This document shows positions 1 to 10,595 of a DNA stretch of 64,000 nucleotides, piece by piece (position 1 is the stretch's first letter; each line of letters starts with the position of its first letter). This DNA is from Emydura subglobosa (lineage: Eukaryota > Chordata > Testudines > Chelidae), in the NCBI GenBank assembly GCA_007922225.1, contig ML680053.1, positions 19,454,694 through 19,518,693 on the forward strand. The letters run 5' to 3'. The position numbers and the translations under genes are program-made. The notes below the pieces were generated by a model that did not search any database, had not been told where the DNA came from, and saw nothing but the letters and a program-made list of their open reading frames with translations.

Positions 1-1058
1 CAAATCAATCAAGTCAGTAGACGCTCCTAGATCACAAATGATTAACCCATCTAATTGCTGTACACTCAAAAACTTTCCAAAAAAAAAAATATATCATTTA
101 TTATTGAAAATATGGAGACTTTTCCCCAGAATTGTTGTTGGTGTTGTTTTAAACAATCTCTATAGGTCTGATTTATTTTGAGTCATATTTCTTTAAAATT
201 AAAAGTACTAACTCATATTTTCTGTTTCAACACCCTACAATCAACTAGCTAAGCCTAAATTACAAACAGAGAAGCTGAGCAAGATTGGTGTGTTTCAAAA
301 TAACTTAAATCAACAGAAACCATTAAAAATTTATCACAAAATAAATAAAATGCTAAAACTAGCTATCTACTTTTTATGATCTTACCTATTTTTAAGTGCT
401 TTTATAAGTGCTCTCTTATTGATTTATTTGTCCTCCAGGAGAGGCCAATAAAATTACAAGGCTAGGCTGAACATTTTAGCACCAGAAAATATAAACCTAT
501 GTATCTCATAAGACTGAGCCTTTTAAAATGTTGACACTTTTATCCCTGTCTCAGCACTGGGAATGTCTACTGTGAGGCACGAACAGACAAGATGGAAAAT
601 ACTGGAGAAAGCTTTGAATTTCTGTAGCTTCTGGTAGTCAAAAGGAGAAGGTATTTGTTGAACTTCTGTTCTGCGCCGTTCTAGAACAGTCAAGGCCTGA
701 TTCTGCACTCACTTATCCCAGCATAAATAAGGAGTGATTCCAAGGAAATTAAGGGCTTTACACCCCTGTAAATAGAACCAGTGCCACTGAAAGGAGAATC
801 ATGCTAACAAAGTTTAGTTCCTTCTATAGCAATTTGTAGAAATTAAATAAGAACTCACATTACAGTAAGAATCCACTTAATCAACATCTTGAAATGCAAC
901 ACATCTTCTTAACTGAAATGATCACCAGAGAATAGATTCAGTAAATTCTATGCCATGAATAAATGACATACCGAATCCACTTAAATGGTACACAGTGTTA
1001 TCTGCAAGCCCATTCATAACAGTTCATAGATGCATACTGGAATTTGCTCATATGTATC
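1..1058. other. AT-rich non-coding DNA
   Basis: No reading frame with recognisable homology. Around 695-790 the wording (a 'cctgattctgcactcactta' start, then spaced 'gtaaat' motifs) resembles a dispersed reptile repeat seen again near 8.5 kb, but it is too decayed to delimit. Confidence 0.5.
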
Positions 1059-1061
1059 TAA

Positions 1062-1345
1062 AGGGTATGTCTACACTGCAGCTGGGAGCACGGATAGACA
1101 CACATGATCTAGCTCGAGTGCTTCAAATAGCTGTGGAGAAAGGGATAGCACAGGCTGTGGCTGGAGCTACCTGAGTAGAAACCTGTCCAGCCCCCCGCCT
1201 GGAATCTACTTGGCCGCTTACCCAAGCTGCCTCCATGCTACCTCCAGCTACATTGTTATTTTCTAGTGGGGAAGCTCAAGCAGAGTTTGCACGTCTCTCT
1301 ACCCACACTGGGAAGCACGCTCCCAGCTGCAGTGCAGTCATACCT
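1062..1345. mobile_element. Non-autonomous DNA transposon (MITE-like)
   Basis: Terminal inverted repeats of about 17 bp start AGGGTATGTCTACACTGC on the left; the right end reads AGGTATGACTGCACTGC on the other strand. The element is flanked on both sides by TAA (1059-1061 and 1346-1348). It has no coding capacity. The 3-bp duplication and the terminus resemble the elements at 7439, 35141 and 51827, so these probably form one superfamily. PIF/Harbinger would fit a 3-bp duplication, but that assignment is inference. Confidence 0.7.
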
Positions 1346-1348
1346 TAA

Positions 1349-2720
1349 GTCATATACAAAGTGAAAACTATTAGCTCCACCTATCCATGTACTTCTACAT
1401 TAGTTATTTTTCTCCTGCCTGCTCCTTAGCTTTTAACTTATATTTGATCTTGGTCTCCAAATCACTTCTTTCTTCAATCAAAAGTAGTACACAATAAAAT
1501 TATGTATTAGCACATGACTATTCTATTCTATATGGGTTTTTATAGTAGCCTTATCATCATCATATCTAAGTTCCTTCCGCTACTGCTGTAAGCAATGTGA
1601 CTAACGTCTGTCAGATATGGTTTGTCCTTTCTCTTATCCTCTCCCCAGGGAAGGCCCTGTGTGCAGGGTAGGTTTTGGTAGAGTTGTTTATTTTTCATTT
1701 TATTTAATTACGTACCTGCTGCTATGAGTTTATGTTATAGAAGGCACGCTTGAAGTTGGAGAGACCTTCTTCACTGAAGAGATGCTTCTTTATAGTGTTT
1801 TGTCCAAAAATGTTTTGAATTTGGAACAGCTTTATGTCCACTACAGTACCAGTGTTTGCACTCTGTAGATTATCTCCACAAAACATTCCATTACTTACCC
1901 TTTCGCTACTCGTCCCCTCTTGCTTTTATCACTACTGTAATTTTACTCCAGCTATTTTGAGATTTTAATTTAATTCAGATGTGAGGGCATAGGGAGCAGA
2001 ACCATCAGAATACACAGAAGCTGCAGTTTAAGGAAGCACCATATAGCTCCAGGGCACAGTCAGTTCAGTAAAATCAAGGGAAGAGACGAGAATATAGTGT
2101 ATATCTGTGTTCTAAAATATGTATGCACTGCTATGTGTCTATAGTATTAAAGCATAAATTATGGCTCAGGTGATAGCCAGTGGAATTCAAGGCACTGGGG
2201 ACAGCATATTCAGCCCCAATATGGGAGGGAGACAGCCCACCTGTAAAAGGCATAATGACTCAAAAGTGCTGCAGGAAACATGCTGAGCTTATTAAATATG
2301 GGCTTAGGAACCCCATTTTAGGTACCCATATTTGAAAACCTTGGTCCATTCCTTGGGGAAAGGACTTTGCCTCTTTATAAAGATGTAAAGTGTCATGCTT
2401 GCTGATGGCACAATACAGCATAAATAAACAAATTCTTCATATCTCCCAGTAGACTCTTTCTTAACTGGTTTAAAAGATACTATTGTAGGCACTAGGCAGC
2501 TCTGACCATTTGGTTTCAAGGTGAGCTGAAAACATGAACTGCTGTGTTACTCATTTTAATAATGACTCTTTAGATACAGCATACTAAGTCTTTTAATCAC
2601 AGACACTGACCATAGACATCCAAGAAAGACAGAGCAAAAAAAATGGCTTAATCTGGTGGGATGAATATGCAAAATGTGGCTAAACGAAAAATGCTGATGC
2701 TGCTTTCCATTTTTAAAGAG
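1349..2720. other. Unrecognised AT-rich DNA
   Basis: No supported gene or repeat. Short frames at 2304-2519 and 2556-2780 (minus) have no recognisable domain, and the second runs into the end of the Penelope-like element. Confidence 0.5.
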
Positions 2721-2943
2721 TCCCAGAGGGGTAGCCATGTTAGTCTGTATACAGCAAAAACAACAAGAGTACTGTGGCACTTAAAAGACTAACAAATTTA
2801 ATTTTAGCAGGCATAAGCTTTCGTGAGGCTCAGCTCACTTTGTCAGATGCAGAGGTAGAAATGAGAAACATAGGATCATCATATACATATACAAGTGCAT
2901 AGAGAACAATGGGGGAGGTGGATGAAAGCCGAGTACTTGAGGT

Positions 2944-3126
2944 CTAATGACAGTCATTGAGTAGGAGGTGAGAATGGGTGAGCAAAGCAATTACCTTTTG
3001 TGATGAGAGAGCCATTCCAAATCTGTTTAAACCCAGTGTGAATGTGTCAAGTTTGAAGATTATTTCTAACTCAGCAGTTTCTCTTTGAAGTCTGTTTTGG
3101 GAGGTTTTTTTGAAGAAGTACAGCAA
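2944..3126 (-). pseudogene. Frameshifted C-terminus of the Penelope-like ORF
   Basis: This short frame overlaps the end of the GIY-YIG frame in another register. It carries the motif FKKTSQNRLQRETAELEIIF and then LGLNR, which reads as the expected continuation after the nuclease. The overlap in a different frame shows an indel near 3075-3125. Confidence 0.65.
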
Positions 3127-3520
3127 CTTTCAGGTCAGTGACAGTGTGCCCTGGGAGAATAAAGTGTTCTCCCACTGGTTTATGGATGTTATTATTTAGT
3201 ATGTCTGATTTGTGTCCATTTATCCTTTTGAGTAGTGATAGTCCAGTTTGGCCAATGTACATGGCAGACGGGCATTGCTGGCAGATGATGGCATATATTA
3301 CATTAGTAGATGTACAGGTGAATGAGCTCCTTATGGTGTGATTGATGTGGTTAGGACCAGTGATGTTGTCACTAGAGTCAATGAGTGGGCAGAGCTGACA
3401 AGGAGGTTTGCTGCAGGGATAGGTTCCTGGGTTGGATTTTTTGTAGGGTGTATGGTTGCTGGTGAGTATTTGCTTCAGGTTGGAGAGAAGTCTGTAAGCC
3501 AGGATGGGTCTGTCGCCCAC
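3071..3520 (-). pseudogene. GIY-YIG endonuclease remnant of Penelope-like element
   Basis: This 149-residue open frame is the linker and endonuclease part of a Penelope-like polyprotein. A cysteine cluster (YPCSKPPCQLCP, about residues 34-45) precedes SFTCTSTNVIYAIICQQC, and then comes the nuclease signature AMYIGQTG (about residues 106-113) with the following R..GHKSDI helix. The conserved GEHF..PGH segment is present near residues 131-139. In intact elements this nuclease nicks the target DNA for insertion. The frame loses register near 3100, where the C-terminal part continues in another frame (2944-3126). There is no complete RT upstream, so no functional product is expected. Confidence 0.8.
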
Positions 3521-3963
3521 TGTCTGAGCAAGAGACGGATCATCTGGTAGGATAGGTTGTAGATCTTTAATGATGTGTTGGAGAGATTTTAGCTGGGGAC
3601 TGTAGGTGATGACCGGTGGTGTTCTGTTGTTTTCTTTTTGGGTCTGTCCTGTAGTAGGTGACTTCTGGGTACCCGTCTGGCTCTGTCAATTTGTTACTTC
3701 ACTTCTCCAGATAGGTATTGTAGTTTTAGGAATGTTTCATAGAGATCCTGTAGGTGTTTGTCTCTGTCTGAGGGACCGGCGCAAATCCGGTTGTATCTTA
3801 AGGCGTGGCTGTACGTAATGGATCATGTAATGTGTCCAGGGTGAAAGCTGGAGGCATGAAGATACGTATTGTGGTCAGTTGGTTTTCCGTATAGGGTGGT
3901 ATTAATGTGCCCGTCTTTTTTTTTTATTGTAGTGTCCAGGAAGTCGATTTCTTATGTGGACTG

Positions 3964-4055
3964 GTCCAGGCTGAGGTTGATAGCGGGATGGAAATTATTA
4001 AAATCCCGGTGAAAACCTTCTATCAACTATCAACACTATCAACCTCAGCCTGGAC
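3964..4055. repeat. Short inverted repeat at 5' end of Penelope-like copy
   Basis: Positions 3964-3983 (gtccaggctgaggttgatag) recur as the exact reverse complement at 4036-4055, with about 52 bp between. The second arm repeats RT-derived sequence in the opposite direction. This points to template switching or foldback at the 5' junction, a behaviour known for Penelope-like elements. Confidence 0.8.
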
Positions 4056-4423
4056 AGCTGTGCTGGCTCTTAATAGATGGAGGTGAGTATTTGGGGAATC
4101 TGGGGAGGAGCGATTGGATTCACTCTGACATGAATCCTGTAGCTGATAACCCTTGCAGGATGAATTCAGAGGAGCAACAGCCACTTTTTCCAGCCCAGCA
4201 GATGCAATATCAGCTTTGGAAAAGCTGTGTTTCAGCTCCACACCTTGTCCGAGTGTTGAAAGGTGAATTCCATCTCCCCCACCCTCATGAGTTCCCTGGA
4301 CCAAGGCAGTTTACTCAAGTGGTACCTGTCATACAGGCTGGCTTGAGTGGGGGGGCATTTAGTATATTGGGTGACATCCGTATGGCAGAATCATAATAAT
4401 CCACGTGGGATATGCCATGTCAG
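4056..4423. other. Unrecognised stretch between two mobile elements
   Basis: A short frame on each strand (4091-4396 plus, 4023-4304 minus), neither with recognisable homology. No repeat family was assigned. Confidence 0.4.
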
Positions 4424-4825
4424 GTACTGTTCGGAAGGTTATAATGTGGTAAGTAAGATAATAATATTTATGTTCATGTGTGATATTTGAAATGGAAGTT
4501 ATAGATGTATTTGAGATATCTGTATTTCAAATTGTTCTGCCAGATAGGAAGGCTGCAGAACAATGGCCTGCATAATGGCCCATTAAGGCATTCCCAGGTG
4601 CAAGGGGCCCTGAGGGAGAGGCCAGCATCACCACTGAGTCACCAGAACCTGCTTTCATGACTCTGGACTCCATTGCAGGCAGCCTACGTGATGAAGCATC
4701 AGGACTGTCCCATGTGACTATGGACCCCAGGCACACCGGAGGAGTCACCAGGATTGGTCCATGTGACTATGGACTCCATTTTGGGTCTTGTGACTGCCCA
4801 CAGGCCACATGGCCGGAGGAGGGGG

Positions 4826-4833
4826 TTTATAAG
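4826..4833 (+). promoter_or_regulatory. TATA-like box of the solo LTR
   Basis: TTTATAAG lies about 265 bp upstream of the LTR polyadenylation signal, a fitting position for the LTR promoter. Present activity is unknown. Confidence 0.5.
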
Positions 4834-5090
4834 ATCAAGCCAGAGAAACCATCTTGTCTTTGTTCCTGTCCAGTCTGCAGACATACACCTATCTCTGGGC
4901 CAATTCATCTTGCAACTGAACCGAAGGACTTAGACCCATCCAGGTACTGGATCTGAACCAGAGAGAACTACACAAGCCTGCAAATCCACATTTCTTCCAG
5001 AGACCTGAAGTATATGGACTTTTAATCATTTGTATATCTGTGATTCACTTTAACCCTTTAACATTTCTCTCGTGGTTTATTTCTTTTCAC

Positions 5091-5096
5091 AATAAA
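5091..5096 (+). terminator. LTR polyadenylation signal
   Basis: AATAAA within the LTR, followed by the 'actaaaggattggc' block shared with the second LTR of the family. It marks the R/U5 side. Confidence 0.55.
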
Positions 5097-5574
5097 CCTT
5101 TAGTTTAGATACTAAAGGATTGGCTGCCAGCGTGGTATTTTAGGTAAGATCCAAACTCATATTGAACTGGTGCTGTGGCTGGCCCTTTGGGGTCAGAGGG
5201 AACCTTTTTAGTAAAGAGCAGAGAGTTCTAGTAACTGGTCTCTTTACTGGACCTAGTGCTGATTTGGGAGTCTGGAGCTGAAATGCAGTGAAGGGGGCTG
5301 TGGGCATTTGTGGACTGGCTTCTTGATATCCAGTGTGGGGTATTCAGAAATGCAGTTTGTGGCTGGTTGGGAAGCCAGGCTTCAGTGTCACCCACCAGCG
5401 TGGGGAGAATCTGCTTTCCCTTTGAAGCCTGCCCTGACCTTGGCATTATCAGTTGGCAACCCTGGGACGGGTCGTATCACAGTACCATTCTAATGTGGGT
5501 CTCCCTCAGTCTCTTCTCTTGAGCTGTTCCACTTTGGATAAATAATTAAATAGTGATTGGGAGAGGGAGAATGA

Positions 5575-5830
5575 CTGTATTGCTTGGTGGGTAAAGCACT
5601 CACATGGGAGACCCAGGATCTAATCCCCCTGCTCCAATGACTGTTTATTTATTTACCCAGAGTGGACCAGTTTCAACAGGAGAGATTGAGGGAGCCCAGC
5701 ATCAGAATATCCCATAGTCCAGGGGTTTGGGCACTCACCTGAAAGGTGGCAGATCTCTTTTCAAATCTCTTCTCCTCATCAAGCAGGGGAAGACTTGAAT
5801 GGGGGTCTCCCATACCCTGGAAGATATGGT
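5575..5830. repeat. tRNA-like SINE/repeat, degenerate
   Basis: Two direct tRNA-like blocks are visible: 'aaagcactcacatgggagac' with 'ggatctaatcc', and near 5735 'gggcactcacctg' with 'ttttcaaatctct'. A third block in inverted orientation lies near 5790-5815 ('gacttgaatgggggtctccc'). These look like A-box and B-box remnants. No cloverleaf survives, so it is not a tRNA gene. Confidence 0.45.
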
Positions 5831-6360
5831 TAAAAGTTACAAGGGAGGTCCTCCTCCATTGTTTTGCTGAATACCTTAGGTGCCTGACTCCAGGAGAAGG
5901 TTTCTGGCCATAAATTCCAAACAGATAGGCACATCCTTGAACCCTGAATTTAGGTGCCTAACTCCCTTGGAGAGACAGGACTTAGTGCTCACCCCTTTCC
6001 TTAGCATTTCTCATTGGCTGTGTGGCACTCACTCACTCCTGCCTCTGCTCTGGTTCACAAACTACTCATAGACTTTTGTGCTGATCAAACATCTTGTTTA
6101 AGTTTCCTTTCTTACAATGTGGGTTCCTACCACCTTTGTACAACATGTAGCTGCCCCAACAATCGAAGACGAAGAAGAAGAAGGCAGCAGCATGCACTCC
6201 CCCTTTCTAGTTTCTTCTTGTGCCTATTTGTAGCTTCTGCCTAATGGCTTAATTAGCCTTCTAGCTCTCCTCCACCCACCAGGTAGGCACAGCCCTGTTT
6301 AACCAGGTCAGCTTTGCAGGGTTTGATTGGAGTGTCCTGAGCAGAATGCTGGCTCAGCTG
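5831..6360. other. Repeat-like, unassigned DNA
   Basis: Two 'aggtgcc(t)aactcc'-type motifs (near 5877 and 5951) suggest continuation of a dispersed repeat. A short GAA/GAC-rich purine run sits at 6165-6185. No gene recognised. Confidence 0.35.
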
Positions 6361-6559
6361 TTATTGCCTAGGCCATACTCTTGGCACCACCCAAGCCAGC
6401 TGCATGACCTGCAGCTGGTTCATTTCTGAACCATGCCTTGGAAACAGCTGTGTGCTCTCATACTCCATGCATACCATTTCTTCATCCTTGTGTCCCGCCC
6501 TGATACTAAGTGGTGGGACCTCCTTCCACCTGTTTAGAGTGAGGAACCTTGGCTGGCCA

Positions 6560-7065
6560 ACCTTTATTTTACCCTGGTCCCACCACTTGCTGGGGATATC
6601 AACTGATGGCTTCTCCATGGAGCCATGAGCACAGGCATGTACCTGCTGTGGTTCAACACCCCCTCCCACCCCCCCCACACCTATCCTCTCTGTGGTGTGA
6701 GGGAGATCCCGGCACACATTTATCTTGAGTGTGCCCAGCTGCAGCCCCTTTTCGGGCTTCTACACAACCTTCTTCTTAGGTTCTGGCTCCACTTTTCCCT
6801 GCACCTCCTGCTCTGCACCCACCCAATCTGTGGCTTCACAAAGTCACAAGATCTCCTCCTCAGCCTCTTTCTGGCACTGACCAAGGTGGCCATTTATCAT
6901 TTACCAGGACTAAGATACTAGATGGAGAGGTGGTCTGTGACTGCGGGGCCCATTTATGTTCCTCTCTCAGGTCACACATTCAAGTAGGATTCTTCTGAGC
7001 TGTGTCCGTTGAATCCCTAGATGCCGTCAATGAGCAGTAGGTGCTTTCCGGAACTCTATGCTCAT
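6560..7065 (+). pseudogene. C-terminal remnant of a non-LTR retrotransposon ORF
   Basis: The plus-strand translation shows the C-terminal part of a LINE ORF2-type protein broken by stops. About 6572-6655 reads GDIN, a stop, then WLLHGAMSTGMYL. About 6679-6745 reads YPLCGVREIPAHIYLEC, matching a C-x2-C...H....C zinc-knuckle arrangement with the first cysteine lost, then LQPLFGLLHNLLLRFWLHF. About 6930-7060 continues VCDCGAHLCSSLRSH and then AVSVESLDAVNE. The family is known in turtles, where it tends to be annotated as Tx1-like; that label is from memory. The RT core is absent, so the copy is a 5'-truncated fossil. Confidence 0.65.
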
Positions 7066-7438
7066 TGTCCACCTCTGGCTTACTGTTTTTGATCCTTTGA
7101 TCTTCACTCCTATCCCTATTTTATCATTCGTTGCCCCGCTTCAATTACTTGAGACCTACGTCTGGTAGCGTCTCCTCTTAAACTGGGGGAGGGCCTTTAG
7201 TTGTGGGTGGGCTTACACCTGCTTATTCCCAATTCTCACGAGATGTTATTGCCTAGCACTGTGTCACAGGCTGCTTAGGCAGCTCCCCACTCAGCATGCA
7301 GGCTTCTGTGAATGCCATTTGTAGGTGCCTATCTCTCCCCATGCTTTGCATAGAGAGCCAAGGCCCCAAACCTAGGCTTTGTGCATCCCAGTGATTTTCT
7401 AGGTGGCTGAAAGTTAAGCTCAGCATCACCATGTCTAG

Positions 7439-7732
7439 GGGTATGTCTACAGTGATGGCAGCAAAGTTGCCACCGTCAGATCGACCTATCTGGATCGACT
7501 GAGCGTTCAGTTTAGACTCGCTCAATCAATCAGGAAGTCGACGCAGTAAATCCACCTCCTCAAGTGGCGTAGCGCTGCGTTGACAGGAACCGTGTTCCAT
7601 CAGGACAGTGCAGTGAAGACGGTGCGCAGGAGGGAAGCACAGCAGTCGACGGGAGTTATGCAAGCTACTCTACATAGCTTGCATAACTCCCGTCGACTGC
7701 AGCTGAATTGCCCGGTAAGTGTAGACCAGGGC
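7439..7732. mobile_element. MITE-like element, same family as 35141-35433
   Basis: The ends are GGGTATGTCTAC on the left and GCCCTGGTCTACAC on the reverse strand of the right end. TAG flanks both sides (7436-7438 and 7733-7735). It is homologous over its length, in inverse orientation, to 35141-35433: both contain GTCGAC-rich palindromes, 'gatcgatc'-like motifs and a 'gccaccgtcag' segment. It is non-coding and inserted inside an older dispersed repeat. Confidence 0.75.
7642..7700. repeat. Perfect 26-bp hairpin inside the MITE
   Basis: Arm 7642-7667 (gcagtcgacgggagttatgc...) is an exact reverse complement of 7675-7700, with a 7-base loop (ctctaca). The corresponding segment of the 35 kb copy has mismatches. 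Confidence 0.9.
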
Positions 7733-7837
7733 TAGGTCTCTTTGTGAATCTAGCCCACTGTGGAGGAATGAATGGCACAAAGGATGGATAATGGTACATG
7801 GGAAATTTATCTTTAGGTCACTGGTTTATTTATTATT

Positions 7838-8240
7838 GTTTGTTTGTTTGTTTTGCAGTAGCACCAAGGGAATCCAGTCAAGGACCAGGACCCCAAACAT
7901 AGAACAAAGGGACTGTCCATGCCCAAAGATCTTGTAATCTAGGTATAAAACAAGAGATGGATACAGATAAACAGGAAATCACAAGTAAACAATGAGACAA
8001 TACTGGTCAGCATGATAAGCAGCAGTCTCAGCACACCAGATGCCTTGTCAAGTTTTAGGTAAGCATCCCAGCAAAGGAGAGGCATAAGAAGGGATCTGAA
8101 GCAAGACAATGCACTGGTTTTGCAGATGTTTATGGGGAGCTCTTTCCCTGTCTGAGGGTCATCATTGGAGAAAGCACGAAGATTCTTGTTTGAAAATGTA
8201 ATAAGTGTGCAGAGAAGGCTGGCATCATTGGTGGTGTGAA
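7838..8240. repeat. Long dispersed repeat, family also at 42150 and 43561
   Basis: It begins 'tttgcagtagcaccaaggga' and runs through 'acaagagatggatacagata', 'caatgagacaatactggtca' and 'ggagaaagcacgaag'. I recognise this wording as a common turtle dispersed repeat whose more distal part appears at 43561-43830 ('gcagtagtcaagacaatag'). No coding frame recognised. Confidence 0.55.
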
Positions 8241-9780
8241 GCTTTAAATCCAGGACAAACCAGTAGTGATCAAATGATATTTCCTTCTGATGGCTGTTTC
8301 ATTGTCTATGTAAAAGGAATTAGTGGTCTCAGTTCAGTGCCAATATGCAAGCATACCCATCACAAAAGCAACAGTGCATTTGGAATTAATTTGCATCTTA
8401 CAAACACTCTCAGCAGGAAGGCCAAGGAATGACTGGATTTGGAAAATGAACTACATTTGAATACATCATGCTCCTTCTAGGATGTAAATGAGTCCATAGG
8501 GCCTGATTCTGAGCTCACTAAAGCCAATGTAACACCATGCACTTGAATGCAATTTGTTACTCTTGATTTACAATAATAAGTATAAAGAATTATCTGTCAA
8601 TCTACATCAATATAAATTATATACCTACGAGTTGAAAGAAAGTGTAAATTAGAGTTGTGGTGAAGCCTACTTATACCTTCTTTCACATTTCTATTAGTTG
8701 CTTGTCATTCTCTATCCCTCTCTTCTGATTTCTTAAGGCCAAATTTGCTAACATTTACACCAATGTAAATCAATGTTATTGCCCTGAAATCATTGGAGAT
8801 ATACCAAAATTACTTATGGCAAAATTTGACCCTTGATGTGTTTTACTAACCCGTAACCTTACCCAGTTACACCAATTTACCAATGTGTAATTTCTGGCAT
8901 CTTACAGATCACCTTCAATTTGGTCTGATAATACTGGAACACCTAGAGTTAATTAATTAAGCAGATTGTGTAGTTAACAAATAGTTTTTATAGCTTTACC
9001 AAGGCATCCTATTTGGAACACAATTTAAGCATATCACTGAAATGCAGAGAGGCAAATCATCCTCTTGAGCTATAAGGGCCAGATGTCTCGACTGCCAGAT
9101 ATCAATTAATCCTTCATTTGTGTTTTTTAAAAAAAGATGTAGGTGGTAAAATATTTGTACAGAGTGGTCTCAAGGGCTCCCTGGGGTTAGCTTGATTTGA
9201 GGAACATTTCACACTCTCATTTCCAAGAAAAATATTTTGTTGATGACAATACCAAAAAAAAAAAAAAAAAAGTATAATTTATGCAAAAATCAATCTGACT
9301 AAATACCCATTGTAAAATGTCAACTTGAACCAAAAGAGGATTCCATTAAATGGAGGATATCAAAGTCTATTTTAAGACCAAACGAACTTGAACAAATTCA
9401 TACTTATCTGAGAATGAAGAACTGCATAAAGAAGCATGTAATAGCATGACTCTCAGTGCTGCTAAAGATAAGGATGAGTTGGCTTTTTTTCTACTATACC
9501 ATAGCTATTTAAAACTTTATGTAGCTGAAATTTGATATAAGTCATGAGAATTAATGTCTATTTTTAATTTAAAAAATGGATATAAATCCATTCAACTGTT
9601 TAGGTGAATAAGGACAAGGTATGTCCTTTCAGAATTCTGGGGCATGCATATATTTGAGAAATAAAGGCCTGCATTAACTGAAGTCCATGAAGTTGATACT
9701 TCCATATCAAAAGAAAATGTATACAGAGCTTTTCATCCTCCAAGCACTTTAATTTGTAATTACACTTGCATTAGGTGAAG
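8241..9780. other. AT-rich DNA with scattered short repeat motifs
   Basis: The stretches 8500-8580 and 8740-8890 contain 'ggcctgattctgagctcact' and several 'tttacacca(a)tgtaaat' words typical of an old palindromic amniote repeat. An 18-A run lies at 9254-9271. No gene recognised. Confidence 0.4.
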
Positions 9781-9784
9781 AAGG

Positions 9785-9870
9785 CAAGAACTTATACCTC
9801 CAATTTTTAAAATGGGAAAGGAAGGCAGATGGGTTAAATGGTTTTCCAAAGGCCACATAGTGATTTAGAG
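9785..9870 (-). mobile_element. MIR/CORE-SINE-like fragment
   Basis: 'caatttttaaaatgggaaag' followed by 'ttttccaaaggccacatagtg' parallels the 'ccattttacagatgggaaac ... gacttgcccaaggtcacac' order of MIR-type SINEs read in reverse. Heavily diverged. Confidence 0.45.
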
Positions 9871-9879
9871 CCAGATTTC

Positions 9880-10095
9880 CAAATTTGCTCAGCACCCATA
9901 ATTGGGGCCAGATTTTCAGAAATACTCAGCTCTCATTTAGGCACCTAAATGAAGTGGCAAGACTTTCAGAAGCACTCAGAGTCCTCTGAAAACAATGAGC
10001 GGCAGCATACCCTTTTAAAAACCTGACGCCTTGATTCACGTGCCTAAATGGGAGCTGTTGAATGCTGAGCTTTCATGAGAATTTGACCGTTCATG
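9880..10095. repeat. Palindromic 'aggtgccta' repeat, degenerate
   Basis: It contains 'gggccagattttcagaaatac', 'ttaggcacctaaatgaagtgg' and, further on and inverted, 'cgtgcctaaatgggagctgt' with 'gctgagctttcatgag'. The arms belong to the same family as 45264-45643 and 50064-50163. Confidence 0.5.
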
Positions 10096-10595
10096 TCAGT
10101 CAGGCTATAAAACGTAGGGCTTCCTGGCACTGAGTTCTGTGCTCAGACCATGCCACACAAGCATAGTCATGACAATGCAAGTCAGTCATTCCTTGGCCTT
10201 CCACTGAGGATGAAATCACACTACACAGCAATACTCAGGTAAGTCTCTGGAGAAAATTGTATGATATTATCATGATGTCAGATTTATGGCAGTACAAAAA
10301 TCAAAAGATGAGAAAGGAGCTGGTCCAAACTCTGCTGAAGTCAAGTGGGAATGTTTTATTGACTTCAGTAGGCTCTGCATAAGGCCTGTAGTAAAGTCAA
10401 GAAGAGATAGTCATCTCTCCAAGAAACTTCGATGAGAGTTTTGTCTGTGTAAAAATAATCCATACAAACTATACTGCCATTACCAATACATTACTCTCCA
10501 AAAAGATACCAGAAATGTAGATTTGAAACGTAAGACCATAAAAGCTGAGAAATTCCGAACTAAGCCTGCACATCCTTGATTCAGCAGAGATGAAG

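Larger units (their letters stand above)
2722..4025 (-). mobile_element. Penelope-like retroelement, 5'-truncated
   Basis: A retroelement on the minus strand. Its 3' terminus, beginning near 2722 with 'gaggggtagccatgttagtc', is shared with the insertion at 39031. Reading 3' to 5' along the minus strand there is an end-of-ORF frame (2944-3126), a GIY-YIG endonuclease region (3071-3520) and remnants of the end of the reverse transcriptase (about 3520-4020). Near 3935-3985 the translation reads INLSLDQST, a stop, then EIDFLDTT. The RT catalytic core is missing, so the copy is truncated and dead. Reverse transcriptase followed by a C-terminal GIY-YIG nuclease is characteristic of Penelope-like elements. 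Confidence 0.8.
4428..5481 (+). mobile_element. Solo LTR of an endogenous retrovirus-type element
   Basis: A 1054-bp unit begins TGTTCGG and ends TATCACA. It is flanked by the 4-bp direct repeat GTAC (4424-4427 and 5482-5485), the signature of LTR integration followed by recombination to a solo LTR. A TATA-like TTTATAAG lies at 4826 and AATAAA at 5091, giving a U3-R-U5 order on the plus strand. The section after the polyadenylation signal ('actaaaggattggc', then 'gtaagatc') recurs in the LTR at 52880-54487. U3 holds three related blocks (near 4660, 4717 and 4767) with GACTCTGGACTCC- or GACTATGGAC-type cores, possibly enhancer repeats. No internal viral genes are present. Confidence 0.75.
7283..7760. 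repeat. Dispersed repeat (same family as 39430-39600), interrupted
   Basis: The text 'taggtgcctatctctccccatgc' to 'agttaagctcagcatcacc' parallels 39450-39560 ('taggtgcctaactctcc' to 'agttcaatgctgtaacacc'). After the insertion at 7439-7732 the repeat resumes as 'ctctttgtgaatctagc', matching 'ctctttgtggatctggc' at 39577. The uninterrupted copy at 39 kb confirms the insertion boundaries. Confidence 0.65.

Noticed and set aside
5575..5780. tRNA gene candidates
   Set aside because: A-box and B-box words are present but no acceptor stem or anticodon arm can be formed; better explained as a tRNA-like SINE.
9254..9271. A18 run as a retroposon poly(A) tail
   Set aside because: No upstream retroposed sequence or flanking direct repeat could be identified.
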